From Gammaproteobacteria bacterium (GTDB lineage Bacteria; Pseudomonadota; Gammaproteobacteria; Ga0077536): a stretch of 64,000 bases of DNA. Position numbers and translations under genes: made by a program. Positions 52,613 through 61,199 of the stretch are shown piece by piece (position 1 is the stretch's first letter; each line of letters begins with the position of its first letter). The notes beneath the pieces were generated by a model. That model did not search any database. It saw nothing but the letters and a program-made list of their open reading frames with translations, and had not been told where the DNA came from. The stretch spans positions 186,001-250,000 of the forward strand of contig JACKNG010000008.1 in assembly GCA_024235015.1 (NCBI GenBank), given 5' to 3'.

Positions 52613-53293
52613 TCAGGCCGGCACGGCCAGCCGCGGCCAGCGGGCCGCCGCTTGTGGGCCGGCGGCGTCGATGCCGTGCTCGGCGAGCGCGGCTTCGAGG
52701 GCGGTGGCGAAGGGCTCGCGCCCGTCGCCCGCGGCCGGCACGGCAACCACCTGCGGGCCGCCCGGTGCGCCGGAGAACAGCTGCGCCGCGGCGCCCTGCG
52801 CCGCTACGAACACGTGGCTGACGGCGCTCGCCGCGAGCGGCGCGGCGAAGGCGGGGTAGCGGAACACCACCCCGGGATCGGCGAAGCCGAGTACGGCGGC
52901 ACGGCCGTCCGCCTGCGCCGCGGCGAATGCGGCGGCGGGGATGGCGAGGATGGCGGCATCCGGCGGCGCCGCCCACAGCCGGGTTACGCTGAGGGCGTCG
53001 GAGACGTCCTGGGAGACGAACAGCACCCCCGCCTCGCGTTCGAGCGCGGCCAGGGCGTGCTCACCCGTGTTCAGGGCCAGCGGTTCGCCGGCGAGCAGCG
53101 CAGCCAGCCCACGGTCGATACCACGGAACAACCAGCCCGGCGGGGCGTAGCCGAGCGGCAGGAAGGCGTAGTCGCGTTCGACCAGGCGCGCGAAGGCTTG
53201 CGCCCAGCCCGCCTCGCAGCGGCGGCGGCCGGCACCGCGGCGGGCGTTGTCGGCATAGACGGTGGTCTGGGCGGGATCGCGCGGCGCGGTCAT
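52613..53293 (-). CDS. Unknown cytosolic protein
   Basis: A 226-residue protein without signal peptide or membrane helix. Weakly repetitive Ala/Leu helices and several beta-strand-like segments (GVLFVSQDVSDALSVTRLWA, GFADPGVVFRYPAF, SHVFVAAQGAAAQLFSG) are visible, but I recognise no family. ATG 53293 is chosen over 53320. It ends 7 bases from the SnoaL-like gene in convergent orientation. Codon use matches the host. The 305 bases upstream (53294-53598) hold only the terminator of the monooxygenase genes. Confidence 0.6.
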   Translation of the reverse strand: MTAPRDPAQTTVYADNARRGAGRRRCEAGWAQAFARLVERDYAFLPLGYAPPGWLFRGIDRGLAALLAGEPLALNTGEHALAALEREAGVLFVSQDVSDALSVTRLWAAPPDAAILAIPAAAFAAAQADGRAAVLGFADPGVVFRYPAFAAPLAASAVSHVFVAAQGAAAQLFSGAPGGPQVVAVPAAGDGREPFATALEAALAEHGIDAAGPQAAARWPRLAVPA

Positions 53294-53500
53294 GGCTGTC
53301 CTCGGTGAGCCCGGTGTCACCTGCTACTGCGGGCCTTGTACACACTACCCGACGCCGTGCCCGCAGCGACGCCGGTTGGAGAGCCTGCGCCCGGCGTCGC
53401 CGTCGCCCTGCGCACGACCCGGCCTGGGGACACGGCAACACCCTGGTGACAACGCCGCACGCCGGCGACGGACTGCCCCCCACCGCGCGCCATGCGGACG

Positions 53501-53528
53501 AAAAAAAAGGCCCCGGGGGAAGGGGCCT
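53501..53528 (-). terminator. Rho-independent terminator of the monooxygenase pair
   Basis: On the minus strand AGGCCCC / TTCCCCC / GGGGCCT is followed by eight T residues. It lies about 70 bases past the stop at 53599. This is the clearest intrinsic terminator in the window besides the one after tRNA-Ala. Confidence 0.9.
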
Positions 53529-53598
53529 CGACAAAGGCCGGCTGAAGCATGCCGGCAGCGAAAGTGTGAAGGCAGGTCGGAATCTGCTTGCGTATCGC

Positions 53599-54693
53599 TC
53601 AGGCGGCCTGGGTGCGCGCGCTGCCCCAGCTGCGCAGCTCGGGCATGACCTCCTTGGCGAAGGTCTCGACGGTGCGTTGGGCCACTTCGAACGGCATGCC
53701 GGCGAAGCGCGGGATGATCAGCACGTCGTAGTCGCCGATGACCTGGCGGCGCTGCTCGAAGCGCTCCAGCATCTGCTGCGGCGTGCCCCACACCTGGCCT
53801 TCGACGTAGGCCTTGGCGACGGCATCCAGCCCCATCTCGCGCATGGCCACGGCGGTATCACCATAGGCCTCGTAGCCCTTCGCCTCCTTGAAGTGCTCGC
53901 CCATCATCTCGTAGTGGTGCATGACCGAGAGCAGGTAGTCGCGCACGTACTTCTCGGCGTTCTCGGCGGCGCGGTCGGCGTTGCTGTCGCAGACCGTGAT
54001 GTCGGTCATGATCGGCACCGGCGCCGGGCGCTTGTGGTGCTTCTCGAACGCCGCCTTGTACTGGTTGATCTCTTCCTTGTGCACCTCGATCGGCTTGTAG
54101 GTGAACTGCATCATCTGCGCGCCCAGCAGGGCCGCTTCCTCGACCGAATCCGGCGACATCGCGACCTGCTTGAGGCGGTCCTTGAACGACGCCTTGGGTT
54201 TCGGCCGGATGACCGCGCGCGGCTGGTCGAAGAACTGGCCATGATGCTCTTCCATCACGCCCGTCTCGAGCGCGTCGACGATCATCGCGGCGGCCTCGTC
54301 GAAGCGTCCGCGCGCTTCTTCCATCGGAATACCGAACTGGTCGTACTCGCGCCGCGACAGGCCGCGGCCAAGGCCGAGGATGGCGCGCCCGTTCGACAGG
54401 TGATCGAGCAGCGCGGCCTTCTCGGCCACGCGCAGCGGCTGGATGTTCCACGGCAGGATCACCGCGCCGGTGGCGAGCTTGATGCGCTTGGTGCGCCCGG
54501 CGAGATGCGCCAGGTAGACGAAGTTGTCCGGGCAGAAGGAATAATCCTCGAAGTGGTGCTCGACCACCCAGATGTCGTCGTAGCCGAGCTCGTCGGCCAT
54601 CAGGGCGATCTTGATTTCCTCGTCGTAGACCTGCTCGTCGCTGATGCCCGTCCAGCCCCAGCTCTGCATGACCTGTTCGATACCGATATTCAT
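53599..54693 (-). CDS. LLM-class flavin-dependent monooxygenase, LuxA/B-like (second of a pair)
   Basis: A 364-residue bacterial-luciferase-like TIM barrel. MALDIWVVEHHF-type pattern (DDIWVVEHHFEDYS), LATGAVILPWNIQPLRVAEKA, LDHLSNGRAILGLGRGLSR and RPKPKASFKDR are typical; the enzyme uses FMNH2 and O2. GTP-independent WGTPQQMLERFE occurs near the end. ATG 54693 follows the upstream monooxygenase gene by 62 bases. The two proteins are clearly paralogous, suggesting a heterodimer as in LuxAB. Substrate unknown; oxidation of an organosulfur or long-chain compound is possible. Confidence 0.88.
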   Translation of the reverse strand: MNIGIEQVMQSWGWTGISDEQVYDEEIKIALMADELGYDDIWVVEHHFEDYSFCPDNFVYLAHLAGRTKRIKLATGAVILPWNIQPLRVAEKAALLDHLSNGRAILGLGRGLSRREYDQFGIPMEEARGRFDEAAAMIVDALETGVMEEHHGQFFDQPRAVIRPKPKASFKDRLKQVAMSPDSVEEAALLGAQMMQFTYKPIEVHKEEINQYKAAFEKHHKRPAPVPIMTDITVCDSNADRAAENAEKYVRDYLLSVMHHYEMMGEHFKEAKGYEAYGDTAVAMREMGLDAVAKAYVEGQVWGTPQQMLERFEQRRQVIGDYDVLIIPRFAGMPFEVAQRTVETFAKEVMPELRSWGSARTQAA

Positions 54694-54755
54694 GATTCTT
54701 CTCCCCTGTTGATGAGGTGCGGCGGCGCGGCCGGAGCCGCGTCGCCGACGTGGGT

Positions 54756-55886
54756 TCAACCGACCGCGCGCAGGAACGCCGGGGCTTCTTCCCCGGCGGT
54801 GTCGAAGGCCGGGCGGTCGCCGAGCTTCTTCAACTGCGGGACCACTTCCTTGGCGAAGGTTTCCATGTTCTTCATCGCCACGTTCTGCGGCATGCCGGCA
54901 TAGGAGAACACCCCGGTGAAGCCGCAGGCATTGGTGCGGCGATGGACCTCGGCGATCTTCTCGTAACACTGCTCCGGGGTGCCCCAGATCTGCAGGTCCA
55001 TGAAGAACTGCGCCATGCCGTCGATACCGTGCTCTTCGATGGTCTCGTTGAGCGCCTTGTAGTACTCGTAGCCCTTGGTGGTCGAGAAGTGCGAGCTCTG
55101 CATCTCGTAGTGCTTCACCACCGAGCGCCAGTAGCCGACGATGTACTCGCGCGCCATCTCCTCGGCGCGGCCCGGGTCCTTGTCGCAGGCCACCCAGCCG
55201 GCCACGTACGGCGGCGGCGCTTCGACGCCGTGGACCTGGCGGAACACGGTGCTGTAGTCGTCGAGATCCTTGGCGTGCTCTTCCCATGTCTTCTGCGGGA
55301 TGATCAGGATGCCGACGCCGAGCTTGGCCATCAGCGCGCAGGACTCCGGCGAGACCGAGGCCGCGTAGGTACGGTTCCTGAAGCTGCGGAAGGGTTCGGG
55401 GCGGATGCGTGCTTTCGGTTGCTTGATGTGCTTGCCGTCGTACTCGCAGTAGCCCTGCTCGAGGCCGGTCAGGATCATTTCGGCTGACTCGACGAAGCGT
55501 TCGCGCGACTCGTTCATGTCGACGCGGAAGCCCTCGAACTCGACCCGGCCGAGGCCGCGGCCGATGCCGAACAGCACGCGGCCGTCGCTCATGCAGTCGA
55601 GCATCGAAATCTTCTCGGCGACGCGCATGGGGTCGTTCCACGGCAGGACGACGACCATCGTGCCCAGCTTGACCTTGTGGCAGCGCCCGCCGACGGCGGC
55701 GAGGAACTGCACCGGGTCCGGGGTCATGGTGTAATCGGTGAAGTGGTGCTCGACCGCCCACACCGATTCGAAGCCGAGGCCCTCGGCGGCGTAGGCGAGG
55801 GCCATGTCCTGCTGGTAGATGGCGTAATCGCTCACGCCCTTGTCGTTGTTCGGGTTCTGGAAAATGGATGCCATTCCGACGTGCAT
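54756..55886 (-). CDS. LLM-class flavin-dependent monooxygenase, LuxA/B-like (first of a pair)
   Basis: A 376-residue luciferase-like monooxygenase with the same motif series: FESVWAVEHHFTDYTM, LGTMVVVLPWNDPMRVAEKI, LDCMSDGRVLFGIGRGLGR, RPEPFRSFRNR, IWGTPEQCYEKIAEVHRR. It heads the two-gene operon that ends at the terminator at 53501-53528. Its promoter is in the 152-base gap shared with a divergent AraC regulator, which may control it. Sequence similarity to its neighbour is high in the barrel core and lower elsewhere, as expected for subunits of a heterodimer. Confidence 0.88.
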   Translation of the reverse strand: MHVGMASIFQNPNNDKGVSDYAIYQQDMALAYAAEGLGFESVWAVEHHFTDYTMTPDPVQFLAAVGGRCHKVKLGTMVVVLPWNDPMRVAEKISMLDCMSDGRVLFGIGRGLGRVEFEGFRVDMNESRERFVESAEMILTGLEQGYCEYDGKHIKQPKARIRPEPFRSFRNRTYAASVSPESCALMAKLGVGILIIPQKTWEEHAKDLDDYSTVFRQVHGVEAPPPYVAGWVACDKDPGRAEEMAREYIVGYWRSVVKHYEMQSSHFSTTKGYEYYKALNETIEEHGIDGMAQFFMDLQIWGTPEQCYEKIAEVHRRTNACGFTGVFSYAGMPQNVAMKNMETFAKEVVPQLKKLGDRPAFDTAGEEAPAFLRAVG

Positions 55887-56024
55887 GGGTCAGGTTCTCC
55901 CCGTTTCTGGTACCGCTCTCGGCCAGCCATGAATCGGCGGCCGCTCATTGACTCGCATCAACTATAGGCAGCACGCGGTTGACAGGTGAGCGGCCGAGCT
56001 GTCATTTTTTGGCCATTTGGTGTC

Positions 56025-56037
56025 ACAAGCGGCTTGT
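56025..56037. promoter_or_regulatory. 13-bp palindrome before the AraC regulator
   Basis: ACAAGC-G-GCTTGT, perfect 6-bp arms, lies one base before the ATG at 56039 and is flanked by TGTCA and TGTCA. It is in the divergent gap between the regulator and the monooxygenase operon. An operator role is inference. Confidence 0.4.
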
Positions 56038-56038
56038 C

Positions 56039-57067
56039 ATGTCAGCCATCGCACAACTGCCCATGCCCAACACCTACGTCAAGCTGATGACGCAGGCGAC
56101 CGACGACCCCGAGCGCCTGCTCGCCGGTACCGGTATCAGCGTGAGCGAGGCGCTCGACGGTGACGGCCCCATCACGGTCCAGCAGCAGCTCACCTGCTCG
56201 CGCAACTCGGCCGCCATGCAGGGCCGCCCGGACTGGCACCTGGCCTGGGTCCACCGCGTCGCCGAGCGCTTCCACGGTCCCATCTCGGCGGCCTGGACCT
56301 CGGCGCCGACACTCGGTGACGGGCTCGACGTCTTCATCCGCTACATGCCGACCCGGATTCCCTACCTGCGCTGGAGCACGCATCGCGACGGCGAACGCTG
56401 GCACGTCGAGCTGCGCCCGCTGATGGATCTCGGCGACATCGGCCCGCTGCTGGTCGAGTTCCCGCTGCTCACGCTCGGCATCTACATGCGCACCCTGCAG
56501 GGCGGCCGGCTCGACGGCGTGAGTTTCGAATTCCCGCACGCGGCGCTCGCCGACCTCGCCGACTACCGCCGCGTCATTCCCGCCGACTTCGCCTTCGATG
56601 GCCGCCGCGCGGCGATGGTGATGCCGGCAGCGGCACGCGCCCTGCCCAACCCGGGCTACGACGAGGTGCTGTGGACGACCGCGCTCAGGCGCTGCGAGGC
56701 GGCGGCGCAGGAACACGCCGGCACCGCCATCATCAACCAGGTGGTCGAAGCGCTGCACGAGAGCCTGGAGCACCCGTGGTCGTCACGCACGCCGCCCACC
56801 CTGGCCGATATGGCGACCCACCTGCACGTCTCGGTGAGCACCTTGAACCGCCGCCTGCGCGAGGCCTCGACCTCCTACCAGGCGCTGGTCGACGACGTGC
56901 GCCGCCAGCGTGCGCGCGAACTGCTCGCCAACCCGCGCCAGCGCGTCACCGACATCGCCATCGAACTCGGTTTCCTCGATCCGAGCAGCTTCGTGCGCTC
57001 CTTCCGCCGCTGGTACGGCGCCACCCCCGGGCGCTACCGCCGCGAATTGGCCGCCGGGCGCCGTTGA
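56039..57067 (+). CDS. AraC-family regulator with arabinose-binding-like N-terminal domain
   Basis: A 342-residue regulator. Residues ~15-220 match the OruR/AdpA-like 'Arabinose_bd' effector domain (LLAGTGISVSEAL, WHLAWVHRVAERFHGPISAAW, FEFPHAA). Residues ~240-342 are the AraC DNA-binding pair: PTLADMATHLHVSVSTLNRR and VTDIAIELGFLDPSSFVRSF then RRWYGATPGRYRRE. ATG 56039 is used; an upstream start at 55979 reads through the palindrome. It is divergent from the two luciferase-like monooxygenase genes and probably their activator. Confidence 0.88.
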   Translation: MSAIAQLPMPNTYVKLMTQATDDPERLLAGTGISVSEALDGDGPITVQQQLTCSRNSAAMQGRPDWHLAWVHRVAERFHGPISAAWTSAPTLGDGLDVFIRYMPTRIPYLRWSTHRDGERWHVELRPLMDLGDIGPLLVEFPLLTLGIYMRTLQGGRLDGVSFEFPHAALADLADYRRVIPADFAFDGRRAAMVMPAAARALPNPGYDEVLWTTALRRCEAAAQEHAGTAIINQVVEALHESLEHPWSSRTPPTLADMATHLHVSVSTLNRRLREASTSYQALVDDVRRQRARELLANPRQRVTDIAIELGFLDPSSFVRSFRRWYGATPGRYRRELAAGRR

Positions 57068-57070
57068 GCA

Positions 57071-57541
57071 TCACGCGCCGTCGCCGGACTCGAGCCATTC
57101 GTGCTCGAGCAGCTTGAGGCGCGTGGTCACGGTGAGCATGAAGGCGGTCGACCAGCCGAACAGGATCCAGCCATTGGCCGACTCGATCGCGCTCAGCATG
57201 CGCCACCGCGGACTCATCACGAGATCACCGAAGCCGACCGTGGTGAATGACGACGTGGAGAAGTAGAGCGCGGCCTCGAAGCTGGCGAATTCGTCGAGCT
57301 GGTAGAAGGCCAGCGCGTAAGTCCAGATCTCGACCGTGTGCAGGGCGAAGATGCCGAGCATGACCACCAGCAACACCAGGGCCTGGCGTCGCCGGCCCTC
57401 GTGCGGGCGCAGGTGATGCCGCCCCAGGCGCATCAGGTGGGTGAGGACGAGCAGGCCCCAGAAATGGGTCAGCACGGTGACCACGCACATCAGCGTCCCG
57501 ACGCCGAGGTTGCTCAACAGGGACAGGTGTTCGGCTGACAT
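57071..57541 (-). CDS. Two-TM potassium-channel-like protein
   Basis: A 156-residue ion-channel protein: helix ~10-35 (LGVGTLMCVVTVLTHFWGLLVL), a basic loop, helix ~62-84, then pore loop with filter FTTVGFGDLV and helix ~120-140. The filter is TVGFGD in place of the common TVGYGD, a substitution seen in some K+ channels. There is no RCK domain. It converges on the AraC gene with a 3-base gap. ATG 57541 is chosen over 57586. Ion specificity is inferred from the filter only. Confidence 0.78.
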   Translation of the reverse strand: MSAEHLSLLSNLGVGTLMCVVTVLTHFWGLLVLTHLMRLGRHHLRPHEGRRRQALVLLVVMLGIFALHTVEIWTYALAFYQLDEFASFEAALYFSTSSFTTVGFGDLVMSPRWRMLSAIESANGWILFGWSTAFMLTVTTRLKLLEHEWLESGDGA

Positions 57542-57760
57542 CGTAGGCGCGGCGGATAGAACGGCAGGCGCTACTATGGCCCGCACGCGGTACCGATGAG
57601 AAGATCCGGATCATGTCGAGCTACCGCGACAGCACGCGAGCGGCCACCACTCGTCACACCGCGGCCGATTGCCGCAGAACGGTCGCGCGGTCCGGGTTCA
57701 GCGGTCCGCCGTCGCCCGACCGCTGGCGACCCGCCTGAGCACGCGAGCACCGCGGCCGCG

Positions 57761-58297
57761 ATGCGCCACGACCTGCCCCTGTTCCGCCGCTGCCCGCGTT
57801 GCGGTGCCGACAGCGCCGCGGGTGACGACGGCCGGTGCTACCGCTGCGCCGCCTGCGGCTTCGTCTACTTCCACAACACCGCCAGCGCCACGGCGGCGCT
57901 GGTGCTGTGGCGCGGCCACCTGCTGGTCACCCGGCGCGCCCACGCGCCGGGCGCCGGCCTGCTCGACCTGCCGGGTGGTTTCGTCGAGCCCGGCGAGACG
58001 CTCGAAGCCGCCCTCGCCCGCGAACTATGCGAGGAACTCGGCTGGCCGGCGCTGCCCGCCCCGCCCCGCTACCTGTGCAGCCAGCCCAACCGCTATCTCT
58101 ACGCCGGGGTCGAGTACGCGACCTGCGACGCGTTCTTCGTCCTCGCGATCGACGGCGCGCGCCCCGTGGTCACGGCCAGCCGCGAGCTCACCGGCCACGA
58201 CTGGCCGGACCTCGCCACGCTAGCCCCGGACGACTTCGCCTTTGCCTCGGTGCGCATGGCGCTCGGCCACCTGCGGGAAACCTTGGCGAAAGGCTGA
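57761..58297 (+). CDS. Nudix hydrolase with N-terminal zinc ribbon
   Basis: A 178-residue protein. CPRCGADS...CYRCAACGF (residues ~11-36) is a four-cysteine zinc ribbon, followed by a Nudix domain with PGGFVEPGETLEAALARELCEELGW, the classic GX5EX7REUXEEXGU box (positions given as outline). Members include NADH pyrophosphatase-like and other nucleotide-diphosphate housecleaning enzymes; the substrate is not clear. ATG 57761 gives a compact protein; the upstream in-frame sequence is non-conserved in character. It lies 151 bases upstream of the DUF4399 gene, probably co-directional but separate. Confidence 0.82.
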   Translation: MRHDLPLFRRCPRCGADSAAGDDGRCYRCAACGFVYFHNTASATAALVLWRGHLLVTRRAHAPGAGLLDLPGGFVEPGETLEAALARELCEELGWPALPAPPRYLCSQPNRYLYAGVEYATCDAFFVLAIDGARPVVTASRELTGHDWPDLATLAPDDFAFASVRMALGHLRETLAKG

Positions 58298-58448
58298 TCA
58301 CCGCATGGTGCCGGGCGGCTGCGGGGTCGATTTCGGACCTTGCCGGGTTGTGGGCGCCGCGCCGAACCGCGAAACTTGCGCGCTCGATCCGGGTCGATGT
58401 CATGGCGGCCCCGGGTCGCCGCTTCATCACCCCTCGCGGAGTATCTTC

Positions 58449-58880
58449 ATGTTCAGAGCCCCCATTCGCCTTACCCTGGCGGCGTTCGCGCTCGGCGCGG
58501 CCAGCCTGGCCCAGGCCGGGACACCGGCCCCGGACGGCGCCGAAGTCTATTTCATCAGCCCGGCCGACGGCGCCCACGTCAGCGGCACGTTCACCGTGCG
58601 CTTCGGCCTGCGCGGCATGGGCGTGGCGCCGGCCGGCGTCGACATACCCAACACCGGTCACCACCACCTGCTGATCAACGCCGACCCGATGCCCGACCTG
58701 ACCCAGCCGCTGCCGAGTAACGACCAGGTGCATCACTTCGGCAAGGGCCAGACCGAGACCGACCTCGAACTGCCGCCCGGCACCTACAAGCTGGAGCTGG
58801 TCCTCGGTGACGCCAAGCACGTGCCCTTCGATCCGCCGCTGACCTCGAAAGTCATCACGGTGACCGTCGACGCGCCCTGA
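58449..58880 (+). CDS. DUF4399 exported protein
   Basis: A 143-residue protein with a signal peptide (LTLAAFALGAASLAQA, cleavage near 23) and a DUF4399 body: VYFISPADGAHVSGTFTVRFGLRGMGVAPAG, NTGHHHLLINAD, VHHFGKGQTETDLEL, PPGTYKLELVLGDAKHVPF. The His-rich segments suggest metal binding; related families are rod-shape or ATPase-associated but function is unknown. ATG 58449. Its stop is 8 bases from a REP-like inverted repeat. Confidence 0.85.
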   Translation: MFRAPIRLTLAAFALGAASLAQAGTPAPDGAEVYFISPADGAHVSGTFTVRFGLRGMGVAPAGVDIPNTGHHHLLINADPMPDLTQPLPSNDQVHHFGKGQTETDLELPPGTYKLELVLGDAKHVPFDPPLTSKVITVTVDAP

Positions 58881-58887
58881 GCGTAAC

Positions 58888-58953
58888 GGGGACAGTTTAC
58901 TTTTGACCCGCGGTCTGCCCCGGCGCAGCCCGGTGCGAAAGTAAACTGTCCCC
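58888..58953. repeat. REP-like inverted repeat at the end of the hydrolase gene
   Basis: GGGGACAGTTTACTTT at 58888-58903 and its exact reverse complement at 58938-58953, separated by 34 GC-rich bases. ACAGTTTACTTT/AAAGTAAACTGT inverted sequences are often seen beside Y1/RAYT-type transposases in Proteobacteria, suggesting a REPIN-like unit. Partly degenerate copies (ACTGTCTCCATCTGCAC) follow at 58964-58980. Confidence 0.7.
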
Positions 58954-59754
58954 ATTTGCACTGTCTCCATCTGCACCGACTTCCCGGAGGAAATCGGCGA
59001 GCTTGTCCAGCACCGCGTCGGCCTGCTCGACATGCGGGGCGTGGCCGCACCCGGCCAGCATCTCGACGGTGACCGGGCCACGCGCGAGCGCGGCGATGCG
59101 CTCGACGTGCACGGCGGTGTTGTAGGGGTCGTCGCAGCCCCGGATGACCAGCAGCGGTACTTCGATCGCGGCCACCGCCGCCTCGATGCTCCAGGACCGG
59201 AAACCCGGCGCCAGCCAGGCGTCGCACCAGCCGCGGAAGGCGCATTCGACGTTATCGCCGTGATAGCGCCGCAGGCGCTCGCGCAGGCCGCCGGCGGCAT
59301 AGGCGTCGCGGGCCTGGGCGATGGTCGCGAGGGTCTTGTCCTCGGTCAGCACGTGCGGCGCCATCACCGCCACCCCGCGCACCCGCGGGTCGCGCACCTG
59401 CCCGGCGTGGACCAGTGCGATCGAGGCGCCGTCGCTGTGGCCGACCAGGATGCAGTCAGCGATGGCCGCCGCATCGAGCACCGCGGGCAGGCTCTCCAGC
59501 GCCTCGCGGGTATGGAAGTCGAGCGGCCGTGGCAGGGCGACGGGCGACGATCCGCCGTAACCGGCGCGTGAATAGGCCAGCACCGGGCAGCCCGTGGCCG
59601 CCGCCAGGCGGGCCGGGAAATCCTTCCACAAGGCCAGGCAGCCGAGACCTTCGTGGAGCAGGACCAGGGACGGTCCGCGTTCGCGCGCACCGTGCCAGGC
59701 GTACTCCAGGTCGGCCCCGGCCGCGGCCAGGCGGTCGCGGCGGGTATCGCTCAC
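58897..59754 (-). CDS. Alpha/beta hydrolase
   Basis: A 285-residue alpha/beta hydrolase, GTG start at 59754: SLVLLHEGLGCLALWKDFPA, AYSRAGYGGSSP, nucleophile elbow GHSDGA, acid in IRGCDDPYN and catalytic His in GCGHAPHVEQ. The last ~25 residues (from NGDSLL to GQTAGQK) and the TAA stop come from the REP-like repeat, so the native C-terminus was probably shorter (ending near LREVGADGDS). It starts 14 bases past the aminotransferase stop and is likely co-transcribed with it. Substrate unknown. Confidence 0.8.
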   Translation of the reverse strand: MSDTRRDRLAAAGADLEYAWHGARERGPSLVLLHEGLGCLALWKDFPARLAAATGCPVLAYSRAGYGGSSPVALPRPLDFHTREALESLPAVLDAAAIADCILVGHSDGASIALVHAGQVRDPRVRGVAVMAPHVLTEDKTLATIAQARDAYAAGGLRERLRRYHGDNVECAFRGWCDAWLAPGFRSWSIEAAVAAIEVPLLVIRGCDDPYNTAVHVERIAALARGPVTVEMLAGCGHAPHVEQADAVLDKLADFLREVGADGDSANGDSLLSHRAAPGQTAGQK

Positions 59755-59768
59755 GGCCGATGCTGCGT

Positions 59769-61163
59769 TCAGGCGGCCAGCAAGCCTTCGCCGTGGGCCC
59801 AGGCCAGGGTCGCCGCCATGGCACGCTCGAACTTGTCGAACAACTCGTCGACCTGCGCGGAGGTGATCACGAGCGGCGGGCAGAACGCCATCACGTCGCC
59901 GATGGCGCGGCAGATGAGGCCGTTGGCGTGGCAGTGCTCGAGGCATTCGGCGCCGACCCGGCCGGGCGGGTCGAACGCCGTCTTGGCCTGCTTGTCGGCG
60001 ACCAGTTCGACCGCGCCGACCAGGCCCACCCCGCGCACCTCGCCCACCAGGGGGTGATCGCGGAAGCGCGCCAGGCGCTCCTGGAACTGCGGTGCCAGTG
60101 CCGCGGCATGTTCGAAGACGCGGTCGCGCTGGTAGATCTCGAGGGTCTTCAGGCCCACCGCGCAGGCCACCGGGTGGCCGCTGTAGGTGTAGCCGTGACC
60201 GAACATGCCCATCTCGTCCGAGGCCTGCAGGAAAGCCTGGTAGATCTCGTCTTTGACGACCACCGCAGAGAGCGGCTGGTAGGCCGAGGTCAGGGCCTTG
60301 GCGAGCGAAATCGAATCCGGACGGATGCCGTAGGTGTCGGCGCCGAACGGCTGGCCGGTCCGGCCGAAACCGCAGATCACCTCGTCGTCGATGAACAGGA
60401 TGTCGTGGCGGGCGAGCACGGTCTGGACCTTGTCGAAGTAGGTTTCCGGCGGCGTGATCACGCCGCCCGCCCCCATCACCGGCTCGGCGATGAAGGCGGC
60501 GATGGTCTCCGGGCCTTCGCGCTGGATGAGCTGTTCGAGATTGTCGGCCAGGCGCGTGGCGTAATCGGCCTCCGATTCGCCCGGTTCGGCGCCGCGCCAG
60601 TGGTGCGGCAGATCGGTGTGCAGGAAACGGCCGCCGGCCAGCGGCAGGTCGAAGCCCTTGTGCGAGGGCGCCAGGCCGGTGAGGCTGCCCGACGCCAGGG
60701 TGATGCCGTGGTAGCCCTTGAGGCGGCCGATGATCTTCTTCTTCTCGGGCCGGCCGAGCACGTTGTTGTAATACCAGACGAGCTTGATCTGGGTGTCGTT
60801 GGCGTCCGATCCGGAGTTGCCGAAGAACACCTTGGACTTGTGCAGCGGCACCATCTCCTTGATCTTCTCGGCCAGGCGGATGCCGACCTCGTGGCTCTTG
60901 CTGGCGAAGAGCTGGGCATAGGACAGCTCCTTCATCTGCTCGTAGGCCGCGCGCGCGAGTTCCTCGTTGCCGTAACCCAGCGCGGTGCACCACAGGCCGG
61001 CGAGGCCTTCGAGGTACTGGTTGCCCTGGTCGTCGTACATGTACACGCCCTCGGCGTGCTTGAGCATCATCGGGCCGGACTTCTGATGCTGCGCGAGGTG
61101 CGTCTGCGGGTGCAGCATGCTGTCGAGGTCACGGGCGGCGAGGGATCCGGGTTGCAAGGTCAC
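59769..61163 (-). CDS. Class III omega-aminotransferase (PLP-dependent)
   Basis: A 464-residue PLP enzyme of the class III aminotransferase family, in the beta-alanine/omega-amino-acid:pyruvate group. Motifs: GLAGLWCTALGYGNEELARAA, GNSGSDANDTQIKLVWYYNN, KGYHGITLASGSLTGL, IDDEVICGFGRTGQ (Asp for PLP N1), and the Schiff-base Lys in LAKALTSAYQPLSAV. GTG 61163 has GGAGG five bases upstream; TTG 61187 is an alternative. It shares a transcript direction with the downstream hydrolase gene. Confidence 0.88.
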   Translation of the reverse strand: MTLQPGSLAARDLDSMLHPQTHLAQHQKSGPMMLKHAEGVYMYDDQGNQYLEGLAGLWCTALGYGNEELARAAYEQMKELSYAQLFASKSHEVGIRLAEKIKEMVPLHKSKVFFGNSGSDANDTQIKLVWYYNNVLGRPEKKKIIGRLKGYHGITLASGSLTGLAPSHKGFDLPLAGGRFLHTDLPHHWRGAEPGESEADYATRLADNLEQLIQREGPETIAAFIAEPVMGAGGVITPPETYFDKVQTVLARHDILFIDDEVICGFGRTGQPFGADTYGIRPDSISLAKALTSAYQPLSAVVVKDEIYQAFLQASDEMGMFGHGYTYSGHPVACAVGLKTLEIYQRDRVFEHAAALAPQFQERLARFRDHPLVGEVRGVGLVGAVELVADKQAKTAFDPPGRVGAECLEHCHANGLICRAIGDVMAFCPPLVITSAQVDELFDKFERAMAATLAWAHGEGLLAA

Positions 61164-61199
61164 TGCGGCCTCCAGGAAGGACGACAAGGGGCGGCCATT

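Noticed and set aside
57071..57541. TVGFGD filter considered as a novel ion selectivity
   Set aside because: Phe for Tyr at this position occurs in known potassium channels.
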